DNA of 64,000 nucleotides, from assembly GCA_017473165.1 (NCBI GenBank), contig JAFUNA010000021.1, positions 1 to 64,000 of the forward strand. The letters are read 5' to 3'. The first letter of the stretch is position 1, and each line of letters opens with the position of its first letter. This DNA is from Clostridia bacterium (GTDB taxonomy: Bacteria > Bacillota > Clostridia > Oscillospirales > Acutalibacteraceae). Shown here in pieces: positions 31,586 to 41,045 of this stretch. Below the pieces are notes generated by a model. The model saw nothing but the letters and a program-made list of their open reading frames with translations, made no database searches and was not told where the DNA came from. A program made the translations under genes and the position numbers.

Positions 31586-33976
31586 TTACTTTAAAGTAAC
31601 GATTGTAACACCGTCTTCACCCTCGCCGTAAACGCCCAGTCGGCTGGATTTTACAAAGGGGGAAGCCTTAAGATAGCGTGTAACGGCACTTCGCAGAGCA
31701 CCCGTGCCTTTTCCGTGGACAACGGTGAATTCATTCAGACCTGTGCGCAGACCCTGGTCGATGAATCTGTCAAGCTCGATAAGGCATTCGTCAACGGTCA
31801 TGCCGCGAAGATCGAGGCGGGTTGAGGCTGCCATGTTAAGTCGGCTTTCAGCCTGTACTCTTGCGGTTGAACGCTTTTCCTGTTTTTTGACGTTGCTTTC
31901 GACAAGACGGAGATTTGCAAGCTTGACTCTTGTTTTGATTGAACCTGCCTGCACCTCGACATTGCCGTTTTTGTCGGCGGGGGAAAGCACCTTTGCACTT
32001 TTGCCGATGTCACGGATTATAACCGTATCGCCCGCAACAAGTGCACGGGGAAGCACATAGTCCTTGTCGTCGTCAATAACTCCGATAACGGGGTCAGCGG
32101 CGGCATCGATTGAATCAATGCCCTTTCTGACCATTGCCTTTGCACGTCTTGCAAGCTCGGCGGCATCCTTTGTTTTCTGCTGCTCTTTTTTGAGCTTTTC
32201 AAGCTCCTGCATAAGGCTGTATGCCTCACGCTTTGCCTGCTCAACAACACGGAGTGCCTGTGAACGGGCTTTTTCCATTTCTTTTTCACGCAGAACGGAA
32301 ATTTCGTCACGGAGCTTTTCCGCATCAGCCTTATCCTTTTCTGCTTTAGCGGCAAGCTGCTTTGCGTGCTCATATTCCTTTTCCATGCGAAGTCGGGTTT
32401 CTTCAAGCTGGTCAACAACGTTTTCAAACTGTTTGTTTTCGGTTGAAACAAGCTCGTTCGCACGGCTGATAACACCCATATCAAGCCCGAGCTTTTCGCT
32501 GATTGCAAGAGCATTGGACTTGCCGGGCACGCCGATAAGAAGCCTGTAGGTTGGTCTTAATGTGTTGACATCAAATTCGCAGCAGCCGTTTTCAACACGG
32601 GGAGTTTCGAGTGCGTATGCCTTAAGCTCGGCATAGTGGGTTGTGGCTGCGATTTTTGCACCCTTGAAGTGAAGTGCTTCAAGGATTGCAATTGCGAGTG
32701 CCGCACCCTCAACGGGGTCTGTGCCCGCACCGAGCTCGTCGATGAGAATAAGGCTGCTGTCGTCGGCATCGTTGAAAATACCGATGATGTTTGTCATGTG
32801 GGCGGAGAAGGTGGAAAGCGATTGCTCAATGGACTGCTCATCGCCGATATCCGAAAGAATTTTATCAAAAACGGAAATTTCGCTTCGATCGCCTGCGGGA
32901 ATCATCAGACCGCACATCGCCATCATTGAAAGCAGACCGAGAGTTTTGATTGAAACGGTTTTACCGCCTGTGTTGGGACCCGTTATAACAAGTGTATCGA
33001 ATTCGCCGCCGAGCATTATGTCAACGGGAACAACCTTTTTGGGGTCGATAAGGGGATGACGTGCCTGACGGAGATTGATTATGCCTTTGTCATTGAGAAT
33101 GGGGGGACAGCCCTTGATTTTATAGGCATACTGTGCTTTTGCAAAGATTAAGTTGAGCTCAAGGGCACATTCATAGCTGCTCTTGATGCTTTGACCGAAA
33201 TCGCCTGCGGATGCGGAAAGCTCGGCAAGAATACGCTCGATTTCCTCACGCTCTTTTGTCTGGAGCACACGGATTTCGTTGTTTGCCTCAACAACTGCCA
33301 TGGGCTCGATGAAAACCGTTGCACCGCTTGCAGAGGTATCATGCACAAGACCTGGAATTTCGCTTCTGTGCTCGCTTTTGACGGGAACAACATAGCGTCC
33401 GTTACGCTGTGTTATGATGTTTTCCTGCAGATATTTTGAATAATTCTGTGAGCGTGAAAATTTATCAAGCTGCTCACGGACCTTGGATTCCTGAATGCGG
33501 ATCTTGCGGCGGATATCCTTGAGAGTGGGGGAGGCGTTATCCGAAATTTCCTCTTCGCTGATAATGGCGTTGAAAATTGCGGATTCAAGGAATTTATTGG
33601 GTACAAGAGCGTTGAAAAGAGGGTCAAGTACGGTCTGAACACCTGCGTTTGAGGCTCTCCATTGGGAAAGAGTGCGGATAACCCTTAACACTCCGCCTAT
33701 GTCAAGCAGCTCTTTTGTGTTGAGTACGCTGCCTGCGTTTGCACGGCTCAATGCGTTGTTGACGTTTTTCAGTCCGCCGAATGACGGACCTCCGAAGCGT
33801 GCAAGCAGCATATGAGCATCAACCGTCTGATTAAGCAGTGCTCTTGCAAGGTCAAGGTTGCTTTCGGGTTTCAGATGCAGAGCCTCATAGCGTGCATCAT
33901 CGCAGCTTGTGAAATCCGCAAGCCGTTCAAGCACCTTGTCAAATTCAATTGACTTTGCGTGTTTATCAAAATTCAT
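31586..33976 (-). CDS. mutS2: Endonuclease MutS2
   Basis: 796 residues. A MutS-type core with Walker A GPNTGGKTVSIKT and Walker B LILIDELGAGTDP, then a coiled coil (about 510-620) and a C-terminal Smr nuclease domain with LDLRGMTVDECLIELDRFID (read in part) and VVHGKGTGALR. MutS2 suppresses recombination and, in Bacillus, acts in rescue of collided ribosomes. It is the last gene of the FHA-M16-proBA operon. Confidence 0.97.
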   Translation of the reverse strand: MNFDKHAKSIEFDKVLERLADFTSCDDARYEALHLKPESNLDLARALLNQTVDAHMLLARFGGPSFGGLKNVNNALSRANAGSVLNTKELLDIGGVLRVIRTLSQWRASNAGVQTVLDPLFNALVPNKFLESAIFNAIISEEEISDNASPTLKDIRRKIRIQESKVREQLDKFSRSQNYSKYLQENIITQRNGRYVVPVKSEHRSEIPGLVHDTSASGATVFIEPMAVVEANNEIRVLQTKEREEIERILAELSASAGDFGQSIKSSYECALELNLIFAKAQYAYKIKGCPPILNDKGIINLRQARHPLIDPKKVVPVDIMLGGEFDTLVITGPNTGGKTVSIKTLGLLSMMAMCGLMIPAGDRSEISVFDKILSDIGDEQSIEQSLSTFSAHMTNIIGIFNDADDSSLILIDELGAGTDPVEGAALAIAILEALHFKGAKIAATTHYAELKAYALETPRVENGCCEFDVNTLRPTYRLLIGVPGKSNALAISEKLGLDMGVISRANELVSTENKQFENVVDQLEETRLRMEKEYEHAKQLAAKAEKDKADAEKLRDEISVLREKEMEKARSQALRVVEQAKREAYSLMQELEKLKKEQQKTKDAAELARRAKAMVRKGIDSIDAAADPVIGVIDDDKDYVLPRALVAGDTVIIRDIGKSAKVLSPADKNGNVEVQAGSIKTRVKLANLRLVESNVKKQEKRSTARVQAESRLNMAASTRLDLRGMTVDECLIELDRFIDQGLRTGLNEFTVVHGKGTGALRSAVTRYLKASPFVKSSRLGVYGEGEDGVTIVTLK

Positions 33977-34000
33977 TTTATTTCTCCTTATGGAGCGGTG

Positions 34001-34867
34001 TTATTCTTCTGTTTCTTCTTCAGACACTTCTTCCGAAACAGCTTCCGTTGTTATAATTTCACCGTTTTCATCGGTTTCGGGAACGGGCTCTGCCGTTATT
34101 TCGGGAATAGTTGTTTCAACGGGAGGAAGGGTTGTTTCTTCCGGCTCGGGCTCGGTTCTCTTTTCGGTTGTGCCGATGATTTCCTGTCCGTCAACAGCCT
34201 GGATTGAAGAAACATACATACCGCCGCTTCTTTCACGAAGGGTTATTTTCATATATTTGTCGGGCTCGGGTGCTTCGTATTCGCCGTCGGCAACCTGTAC
34301 CCAAGCCTTGTTGCCGATATAGCCTACGCTCAAAACAAGGCTGCTGCCCTGCTTTTCGATGTCGTAGACCTTGGGAGTGTAGGCGGATTCAACGCCCGTA
34401 ATGGGAAGAATGTAGCTCTGCAGAGCCGCATCGTAGGTTATATCGTATTCGCTCATGTCGATTGATGAGTGCATAGATGCAATGTCGATTTCATTGCCGA
34501 AAAGGTTGTTGAAATGAGTTTCAATATCCTTCTGCGGAACAACAATGCCGAAGGTTTCGCCCTCGGAATAGGAATACTTGTCAGCACCATCTTCGCTCAT
34601 AAGCAATGCCCACACGGCACTGTTGAGAAGCTGTGAAACATCCGCCTGTGTGAGGTCGTCAAACGGGTCAGGGTCGAACATGACAACGGGTGCAAGCATT
34701 TTTTCATATTCAGCCTTGTCAGCGGTTTTGTCCGTCAGATTTTTAATTCCGTTCACGGCAAAGGTGATAACGGTTATAAGACCCACAACCGCAAGGATGC
34801 TTGCAATAACGCCGACGGGAAATGCAAAGTTATTTTTGCTGCCCTTTTTCTTTTTTCTTTCAGCCAA
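34001..34867 (-). CDS. Membrane-anchored protein of unknown function with acidic tail
   Basis: 288 residues. A basic N-terminus (AERKKKKGSK) precedes one membrane segment at about 18-40. An extracytoplasmic domain of about 180 residues begins with MLAPVVMFDPDPFDDL, and a low-complexity Glu/Thr/Pro tail covers the last 55 residues. I do not recognise a named family. The topology (N-in, large outside domain) suggests an envelope function. It lies between proA and mutS2 and is probably cotranscribed with them. Confidence 0.7.
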   Translation of the reverse strand: MAERKKKKGSKNNFAFPVGVIASILAVVGLITVITFAVNGIKNLTDKTADKAEYEKMLAPVVMFDPDPFDDLTQADVSQLLNSAVWALLMSEDGADKYSYSEGETFGIVVPQKDIETHFNNLFGNEIDIASMHSSIDMSEYDITYDAALQSYILPITGVESAYTPKVYDIEKQGSSLVLSVGYIGNKAWVQVADGEYEAPEPDKYMKITLRERSGGMYVSSIQAVDGQEIIGTTEKRTEPEPEETTLPPVETTIPEITAEPVPETDENGEIITTEAVSEEVSEEETEE

Positions 34868-34879
34868 TTTAATGCCCCC

Positions 34880-36130
34880 TTATCTTATCTGACCGTTGCC
34901 GCTGATAACGTATTTTGAGCTTACCATATGTTCAACGCCAAGAGGACCTCTTGCGTGGAGCTTCTGGGTTGAGATTCCGATTTCCGCACCGAAGCCGAAT
35001 TCTCCGCCGTCGGTAAATCTTGTTGAAGCGTTAACATAAACCGCTGCGGCATCAACCTCCGACTTGAATTTTTCGGCGGCAGCATAGCTGTCTGTTATGA
35101 TTGCCTCGCTGTGACCCGTACCGTACTGTGCAATGTGTGAAATTGCTTCGTCAATATTCTCAACGGTTTTAACGCTGATTTTATAGTCAAGATATTCCGT
35201 TGCCCAGTCATCGTCAGTTGCGGGAACGGCATAAGGAAGAATTTCGCAGACGGCTTCATCGCCTCTGATTTCAACATTCTTTTCCTTAAGTGCTTCGCCA
35301 ACGGGAATGAGAGCAATTTCGGCAATATCCTTGTGAATGAGCAGGCTTTCGCAGGCGTTGCACACGGAAACTCTTGATGCCTTTGCGTTTGCAACGATAT
35401 CCGCAGCCATGTTGATGTCGGCATCTTTATCGATATAAACGTGGCAGTTGCCGACGCCTGTTTCGATAACGGGTACGGTTGCGTTTTCAACAACGGAGCG
35501 GATAAGTCCCGCACCGCCTCGGGGAATGAGCAAATCCACATAGCCGTTAAGACGCATAAGCTCTGTTGCAGCCTGTCTTGAAATGTTATCAATAAGAATT
35601 ATGCAGTCCTCGGGAAGCCCCGAATCCGCAAGAGCGGAACGCATAACCGCTGCGATTGCCTTGTTTGAATTGATGGCTTCCTTGCCACCTTTGAGAATAA
35701 CCGAGTTACCCGCCTTGAGGCAGATTGCGGCGGCATCGGCGGTAACGTTGGGTCTTGCCTCAAAAATAACGGCAATAACGCCTATGGGCACGGAAACCTT
35801 TTCTATTCTCAATCCGTTGGGACGGGTTTCGCCCCAAAGAGTTTTGCCCACGGGATTTTCGCCTGCGGCAACCTGACGCAGACCGTCTGCCATGCCCGAA
35901 ATTCTGTTTTGAGTGAGGGTAAGGCGGTCAATCATAGCCTCGGAGATACCCGCATCACGGGCAGCTCTTATGTCCTTCGAATTTTCTTCAAGAATGAATA
36001 CCGTGTTCTTTTCGAGTGCGGCTGCAATTGCATTGAGAGCCTTGTCGATTGCCGCTCCGCCTGCCTTTGCAAGGATTATTTGTGCAGCCTTTGAGCGTGC
36101 ACCTGTGTTAATCATTTCGCTCATGTTCAT
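34880..36130 (-). CDS. proA: Gamma-glutamyl phosphate reductase ProA
   Basis: 416 residues of the aldehyde dehydrogenase fold. Reduces glutamyl-5-phosphate to glutamate semialdehyde in proline synthesis. The catalytic Cys lies in SRVSVCNACESLL, with FEARPNVTADAAAICLKAG and GGEFGFGAEIGISTQ also typical. Its ATG overlaps the proB stop (ATGA at 36127-36130). Confidence 0.97.
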   Translation of the reverse strand: MNMSEMINTGARSKAAQIILAKAGGAAIDKALNAIAAALEKNTVFILEENSKDIRAARDAGISEAMIDRLTLTQNRISGMADGLRQVAAGENPVGKTLWGETRPNGLRIEKVSVPIGVIAVIFEARPNVTADAAAICLKAGNSVILKGGKEAINSNKAIAAVMRSALADSGLPEDCIILIDNISRQAATELMRLNGYVDLLIPRGGAGLIRSVVENATVPVIETGVGNCHVYIDKDADINMAADIVANAKASRVSVCNACESLLIHKDIAEIALIPVGEALKEKNVEIRGDEAVCEILPYAVPATDDDWATEYLDYKISVKTVENIDEAISHIAQYGTGHSEAIITDSYAAAEKFKSEVDAAAVYVNASTRFTDGGEFGFGAEIGISTQKLHARGPLGVEHMVSSKYVISGNGQIR

Positions 36131-36921
36131 ACCTCCGCTTTAGCCTTAAACAGAGTGCCTGTCTGTCTGCCGTCAATGAGTTTGTAGATGTCTTCGGGGT
36201 CATCGCCGTTCATAACAACTGTGTTGATGCCCGCTTCGGTTGCGATTTGTGCCGCATGAAGCTTTGTTATCATGCCGCCCGTACCTCTGTTTGTGCCGCT
36301 TCCGCCCGCAAGGGCAAGAATATCGTCTGTTATCGCATCAACCGTGTGAATAAGCACGGCGTTTTCATCCTCTCTGGGATTTGCGCTGAAAAGTCCTTCG
36401 ATGTCGGTGAGAATTATGAGGGTATCGGCACCGACGATTTTTGCAACGTGAGCCGAAAGGCTGTCGTTATCTCCGAAAACAATTTCTTCAACCGCAACGC
36501 TGTCGTTTTCGTTAACAACGGGGATTGCACCGTATTCGAAAAGCTTCATGAATGAGTTATGGAGATTTGTGTGTCTTTCCTCATTCTCAAAATCGTCTTT
36601 TGTGACGAGGAGCTGACCCGTTATGTTGCCGAATTCGCCGAAGAATTTGTCATAAAGGAACATAAGCTCGCATTGACCGACGGTTGCGGCAGCCTGTCTG
36701 CCCGGAGTGTCTTTGGGTCTTTCTTTAAGACCGAGCTTGCCTACGCCGACTCCGATTGCACCCGAGGTTACAAGGGTGACCTCAATGCCTGCGTTTTTCA
36801 GATCGCTCAAAACCTGTGCAAGCTTTGACATTCGGCGGATATTTATTTTTCCCGTGTCATAGGTGAGGGTTGATGTGCCGACCTTGACAACGATTCTTTT
36901 AACATCTTTTCTGTTAATCAT
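36127..36921 (-). CDS. proB: Glutamate 5-kinase ProB, short form without PUA domain
   Basis: 264 residues: only the amino acid kinase domain (VVKVGTSTLT, VTSGAIGVGVGKL, NENDSVAVEEIVFGDNDSLS, GTGGMITKLHAA). The C-terminal PUA domain of E. coli ProB is absent, which is common in Firmicutes. Catalyses the first step of proline synthesis and is normally feedback-inhibited by proline. Coupled to proA by ATGA overlap and overlapping the M16 peptidase gene by 8 bases. Confidence 0.96.
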   Translation of the reverse strand: MINRKDVKRIVVKVGTSTLTYDTGKINIRRMSKLAQVLSDLKNAGIEVTLVTSGAIGVGVGKLGLKERPKDTPGRQAAATVGQCELMFLYDKFFGEFGNITGQLLVTKDDFENEERHTNLHNSFMKLFEYGAIPVVNENDSVAVEEIVFGDNDSLSAHVAKIVGADTLIILTDIEGLFSANPREDENAVLIHTVDAITDDILALAGGSGTNRGTGGMITKLHAAQIATEAGINTVVMNGDDPEDIYKLIDGRQTGTLFKAKAEV

Positions 36922-38185
36922 TTTGCGTTACTTCTTTCTGAAATATCTTTTTATATGTTTTTTCGTTCTTCAGTTTGCCTGCGGCACAGAACGAAATTTT
37001 TGTTAAATCAAGCAATTCTCTTGCCGTTCCTTTGAGCTCGTCAAGGGTAACTGCACGGATTTTGTTAACAACCTCGTCCTCTGTGGTGATTTTATTATAG
37101 AGCAGAACGTTTCTGCCGTTTCGTGAGGTGCGTGAGGAAACGTTTTCAAGATTCATAACAAAGCCTGCAACGGATTGCTCCTTTGCTCTTGCAAGCTCTT
37201 TTTCGGTTACGGTTTCGGGGAAATCCGAAATGATTTTCAACGCTTCTCCGATTGCTTTTTCTTCGGATTTTTCGCTCAATCCCATGCAAACAATGAAAAC
37301 TCCCGCTTTGAGGTGAGAAACGCAGGCGGTGTCAACAGAATAAACCAGCCCGAGTTCTTCTCTTATACGCTGAAAAAGCCTTGATGACGATGCCGAGCCG
37401 AGAATTGATGAAATCAGCAATGCGGGTTCACGGCGTTTGTCGGTGAGCGAAATTCCGGGGAAGCCCATGACAAGCTGATTTTGCATTAAATCTTTTTTGA
37501 GGAGAGTCATACTTGTATGATATTCCGCCTCTGCGGGGTTGATTTCAAAGTTCGTATTTTCAAGAATATCAAAGTAACCTTTGCAGATTTCAAGAGCTTT
37601 TTCCCTGTCGAAATTTCCGCCGATGCTGACAACCATTCTTTCGGGCACATAAAACTTTTTCATGTGTGCGATAAGGCTTTCGCGGGTAACGGAATCAACG
37701 GTTTTCTCCGTGCCGAGAATGTTTGTGCCCAGCATACTTCCGTTCCAGACGTTTTCGTAATAAACGTCGGCGCAAAGGTCCTCGGGGCTGTCCTCATACA
37801 TTGCGATTTCTTCTTTTATGACGCCCTTTTCAAGGGCAATATCATCCTCCGAAAGCTTCGGATTCATTATCATATCGCAGATTATGTCAAGTGCCTTTGC
37901 CATATGCTCCGAAAGGGTGTGAGCATAGAAGCAGGTCATTTCCCTTGCCGTGTAGGCGTTCATGATTCCGCCGATTTCGTCCATTTCAACCGCAAGGTCG
38001 AGAGCGGAGCGGGTTTTTGTGCCTCTGAAAAGCATATGCTCAATGAAATGGGATGTGCCTGCGGTTTCGGGAGTTTCGTAGCTTGAGCCGCTTGCAATCC
38101 ACACTCCGAGGGAACAGGTTTTTGCGTTTTCAATTGGTTCAAGGACTATACGCAGTCCGTTGTTCATGGTTAAAATTTCAGTCAT
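36914..38185 (-). CDS. M16-family zinc metallopeptidase
   Basis: 423 residues with the inverted zinc motif HFIEH (His46, Glu49, His50) and the downstream helix EKGVIKEEIAMYEDSPED. The length equals one M16 beta-type unit, as in MlpA/PqqL-like processing peptidases. It is cytoplasmic with no signal peptide and is followed by proB with overlap. Role in peptide turnover is inferred from the family. Confidence 0.93.
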   Translation of the reverse strand: MTEILTMNNGLRIVLEPIENAKTCSLGVWIASGSSYETPETAGTSHFIEHMLFRGTKTRSALDLAVEMDEIGGIMNAYTAREMTCFYAHTLSEHMAKALDIICDMIMNPKLSEDDIALEKGVIKEEIAMYEDSPEDLCADVYYENVWNGSMLGTNILGTEKTVDSVTRESLIAHMKKFYVPERMVVSIGGNFDREKALEICKGYFDILENTNFEINPAEAEYHTSMTLLKKDLMQNQLVMGFPGISLTDKRREPALLISSILGSASSSRLFQRIREELGLVYSVDTACVSHLKAGVFIVCMGLSEKSEEKAIGEALKIISDFPETVTEKELARAKEQSVAGFVMNLENVSSRTSRNGRNVLLYNKITTEDEVVNKIRAVTLDELKGTARELLDLTKISFCAAGKLKNEKTYKKIFQKEVTQND

Positions 38186-38188
38186 TTA

Positions 38189-38587
38189 TCAGCCCTGCTT
38201 GTTATCAAAAATCAGTGTTATGTTTCCCATTGTTATTTTGTCGCCCGTTTTAAGGAAGGCTTTCTTTTCCACGGGATTTCCGTTGACAAGAACCTCCGAT
38301 GCGGAGCGGATTTCCGTTATATACCAGCCGTTTTTGGAGCAGACGATTACGGCGTGAGTTCTTGAAACGGTGGGATAATTCAGAACAATATCGTTGTTTT
38401 TGTGTCTGCCTATGGATGCTTCACGGCTTACCAAGGGAAAAACATCGCCGTTGACGGTGTTAATGAGCTTTGTTTTGCCCAGCGGAGGGCGTTTGCGTCG
38501 AATGAGAGCGATGAAGCACAGAATAAGCACCGCAAGACCGAGTACGGGCAGCGAATAATGGGATATTTCCAGAACAAATTCGAGCAT
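38189..38587 (-). CDS. FHA-domain protein with membrane anchor
   Basis: 132 residues. One membrane segment (about 10-30) precedes an FHA domain with ASIGRHKNNDIVL and TVSRTHAVIV, the conserved phosphothreonine-binding residues. It likely binds phosphorylated partners of an Hanks-type kinase at the inner membrane face. It is the first gene of a six-gene operon, 3 bases before the M16 gene. Confidence 0.9.
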   Translation of the reverse strand: MLEFVLEISHYSLPVLGLAVLILCFIALIRRKRPPLGKTKLINTVNGDVFPLVSREASIGRHKNNDIVLNYPTVSRTHAVIVCSKNGWYITEIRSASEVLVNGNPVEKKAFLKTGDKITMGNITLIFDNKQG

Positions 38588-38622
38588 ACTTCCTCCATTT
38601 TAATTTAAATTATATTTAGATA

Positions 38623-38651
38623 ATGATATCACTATACTAATAAAAAGTCAA
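38623..38651 (-). promoter_or_regulatory. Promoter of the FHA-M16-proBA-mutS2 operon
   Basis: Minus strand TTGACT, 17-base spacer, TATCAT, about 36 bases before the FHA start codon. Confidence 0.65.
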
Positions 38652-38704
38652 TGCACCAAATATTAATATAAGAATATTTCATTTGACAATACGTGGGGAT
38701 TGGT

Positions 38705-38931
38705 TAAGTGCAAAGTTCAAAGTGGTAAGTGCAAAGTGTCGGATAGGCTCCGCCTATGACCGATTTTAAATGCAAACAACAATAACTGCGTAGGGGGAAA
38801 CCCTGTGTGTTTTCCCGATAATTTCAGCAGATTTTTGCGGGCAATTTGTGAATTGCCCCTACACACATTTTAATATAATTGCGTCGCAGACCCTTAACTC
38901 TGCATTTTGCACTTTGCACTCTGCACTTTAT
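38705..38931. repeat. Palindromic non-coding repeat element
   Basis: About 227 bases bounded by complementary GTGCAAAGT-rich arms: TAAGTGCAAAGTTCAAAGTG and TAAGTGCAAAGTG on the left, TTTTGCACTTTGCACTCTGCACTTTA on the right. Between them lie hairpins TAGGC-TCC-GCCTA, GGGAAAACAC.../...TTTCCC-type and GGGCAATTTGTGAATTGCCC. No ORF. It resembles a MITE-like or REP-type element. This fills most of the FHA-phoH divergent gap. Confidence 0.6.
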
Positions 38932-39007
38932 CCGCAAAGATGCTGTATTTCACTTGCTGAAGGTGAGTTAGTAGAAATATATTTTATAAATAATCTATAA
39001 AATAATA

Positions 39008-39036
39008 GTGACATTTGAAAAAAGTTGTGTTATACT
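39008..39036 (+). promoter_or_regulatory. Promoter of the phoH-recO operon
   Basis: GTGACA, 17-base spacer, TATACT, 37 bases before the phoH ATG. Confidence 0.6.
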
Positions 39037-39073
39037 ATACTGTAAATCAGTATGTTCTACCCGAGGTGAGGCA

Positions 39074-40051
39074 ATGTTTGAACAGATAATCAATGTTGAC
39101 AGAATGGAGCAGGCGGTAAGCCTTTTCGGCAGCTTTGATGAAAACATCAAGCTTATCGAAAAAGAGTTTTCCGTTTCGGTAATCAGCAGAGGCTCGGAGC
39201 TTAAGGTTGCGGGCGAGGCGGAGAATGTTCAGAAGGGCGTAAGAGCAATCAACGGACTTCTGACTCTTATTAACAGAGGCGAATCCTTGAGCGACCAGAA
39301 TGTCCGCTATGTGCTTTCTCTTGTCAATGACGGCAATGAAGATAAGCTTGTCCATATGGCAGCCGACTGCGTCTGCATAACCTCAAAAGGCAAGCCCGTA
39401 AAGCCCAAAACCCTCGGTCAGAAAAAATATATTGAAACAATCAGAAACAACACAATAACCTTCGGCATCGGTCCTGCAGGTACGGGCAAAACCTACCTTG
39501 CGGTTGCCATGGCTGTTACCGCATTCCGTGCAAAGGAAATCAACAGAATCGTTCTCACCAGACCTGCGGTTGAAGCGGGCGAAAAGCTGGGCTTTCTGCC
39601 AGGCGATTTGCAGTCAAAGGTTGACCCTTATTTAAGACCGCTTTACGATGCCCTTTTCGATATGCTCGGTGCGGAGAATTTTCAGAAGCACCAGGAGCGT
39701 GGCGATATCGAGGTTGCACCGCTTGCTTACATGAGAGGACGCACCCTTGATGACAGCTTCATTATCCTTGACGAAGCACAGAACACAACGGCGGAGCAGA
39801 TGAAAATGTTTCTTACCCGTCTGGGTTTTAATTCCAAGATGGTTGTAACGGGCGACGTTACCCAGATTGACCTTCCCGACGGCAAGCGTTCGGGACTCAA
39901 AGAAGCAGTCAGAATTTTAAAGAATGTTGAAGATATAGGAACGGTAAGGTTCAGCGAAAAAGACGTTGTACGCCACAGACTGGTGCAGGATATCATCAAG
40001 GCGTACGAAAAACAGGATGAGGAGCGTAAAAGGAATGAAAGGAAAGGTTAA
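39074..40051 (+). CDS. phoH: PhoH-family ATPase
   Basis: 325 residues. An N-terminal KH-like region precedes the RNA helicase-like ATPase domain with FGIGPAGTGKTYLAVA (Walker A), RPAVEAGEKLGFLPGD, FIILDEAQNTT (Walker B) and VTGDVTQIDLP. Associated with YbeY in RNA metabolism. The 39074 start has GAGGTGAGG upstream. It overlaps ybeY by 17 bases. Confidence 0.95.
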   Translation: MFEQIINVDRMEQAVSLFGSFDENIKLIEKEFSVSVISRGSELKVAGEAENVQKGVRAINGLLTLINRGESLSDQNVRYVLSLVNDGNEDKLVHMAADCVCITSKGKPVKPKTLGQKKYIETIRNNTITFGIGPAGTGKTYLAVAMAVTAFRAKEINRIVLTRPAVEAGEKLGFLPGDLQSKVDPYLRPLYDALFDMLGAENFQKHQERGDIEVAPLAYMRGRTLDDSFIILDEAQNTTAEQMKMFLTRLGFNSKMVVTGDVTQIDLPDGKRSGLKEAVRILKNVEDIGTVRFSEKDVVRHRLVQDIIKAYEKQDEERKRNERKG

Positions 40052-40547
40052 GGTAATCATTTCCAACGAGCAAAGCGAAGTCAGAATTCCTGCGGGCGTG
40101 CGTATGCTTGTGCGAAGATGCTGCACGGCTGTGCTTGTTCAGGAGCAGTTTGACGGCTCGGCGGAAGTGAGCGTTATGTTTGTTGACGATGACATGATTC
40201 ATCAGCTCAACCTTCAGCACAGAAACATCGACAGGGCAACGGATGTTTTGTCTTTCCCCCTTGGCGAAAACGGTGTTTACGACATCAATAACGACACGGG
40301 TGCAAAGCTTCTGGGCGATATCGTTATTTCAATCAATCACGCAATTGATCAGGCTGACAGATACGGTCATTCCCTTCAGCGTGAAATCGGATTTTTAACC
40401 GTTCATTCAATGCTCCATCTGCTTGGCTATGACCATGTAAACGGCGGAATTGAGAGCGTCAGAATGCGTGAAAAGGAAGAAGCTGTTCTCACCCAGCTGG
40501 GACTCAAAAGAAATTCAAGCTACTATATGGATGATGAAACTGTATGA
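40035..40547 (+). CDS. ybeY: Endoribonuclease YbeY
   Basis: 170 residues with the zinc motif HSMLHLLGYDH, central to 16S rRNA 3' processing. ATDVLSFPLGE is also typical. Start 40035 has GGAATGAAAGGA-type upstream sequence inside phoH. The stop overlaps the dgkA start as ATGA. Confidence 0.95.
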   Translation: MKGKVKVIISNEQSEVRIPAGVRMLVRRCCTAVLVQEQFDGSAEVSVMFVDDDMIHQLNLQHRNIDRATDVLSFPLGENGVYDINNDTGAKLLGDIVISINHAIDQADRYGHSLQREIGFLTVHSMLHLLGYDHVNGGIESVRMREKEEAVLTQLGLKRNSSYYMDDETV

Positions 40548-41035
40548 AACGATTTCTTAAAAGCTTTGTATATGCCTTCAAGGGAATTACATACTGCATT
40601 CTGCACGAACGCAACATGAGGGTGCATCTTTGCTTTGCTCTTTATATGTTCGGATTTCTCACAGTCCACGATTTCTTTGAGGTGAGCAGAACACAGTTTG
40701 CAATTCTTTTCATTGCCTGTGCCGTTGTTATGGCACTTGAGGCGGTCAATACCGCCGTTGAAAAGTCGGTTGATTTGCAGACAAAAGAGCTCAAACCCCT
40801 TGCAAAAATTGCAAAGGATGCGGCAGCAGGTGCCGTGCTTTTCGGAGCAATGGGTGCTGTTGCGGCAGGCATATCGATTTTATATCAGCCCGAAGCGTTC
40901 GTAAAAATGTTTGAATACTATAAAGAAAACATTCCTGTTCTAATCGGATTTGCTGTCAGCTTCATTGCAAGCGTGATATTCGTTTTTGCGGGACCTTTGG
41001 GAATAAGGGATTTCTTTAAAAAACACGTTAAGTGA
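40544..41035 (+). CDS. dgkA: Undecaprenol/diacylglycerol kinase DgkA
   Basis: 163 residues. Motif EAVNTAVEKSVDL is the catalytic site of DgkA-type integral membrane kinases, with three or more membrane helices. In Gram-positives the substrate is undecaprenol, recycling the cell-wall carrier lipid. An additional C-terminal helix pair extends it beyond the usual 120-130 residues. Confidence 0.92.
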   Translation: MKRFLKSFVYAFKGITYCILHERNMRVHLCFALYMFGFLTVHDFFEVSRTQFAILFIACAVVMALEAVNTAVEKSVDLQTKELKPLAKIAKDAAAGAVLFGAMGAVAAGISILYQPEAFVKMFEYYKENIPVLIGFAVSFIASVIFVFAGPLGIRDFFKKHVK

Positions 41036-41045
41036 GGAAAATATA

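Noticed and set aside
34001-34170. Glu/Thr-rich tail as an independent repeat
   Set aside because: It is in frame with the anchored protein and simply low-complexity coding sequence.
38660-38931. Insertion sequence
   Set aside because: No transposase ORF and too short; only a non-autonomous palindromic element is supported.
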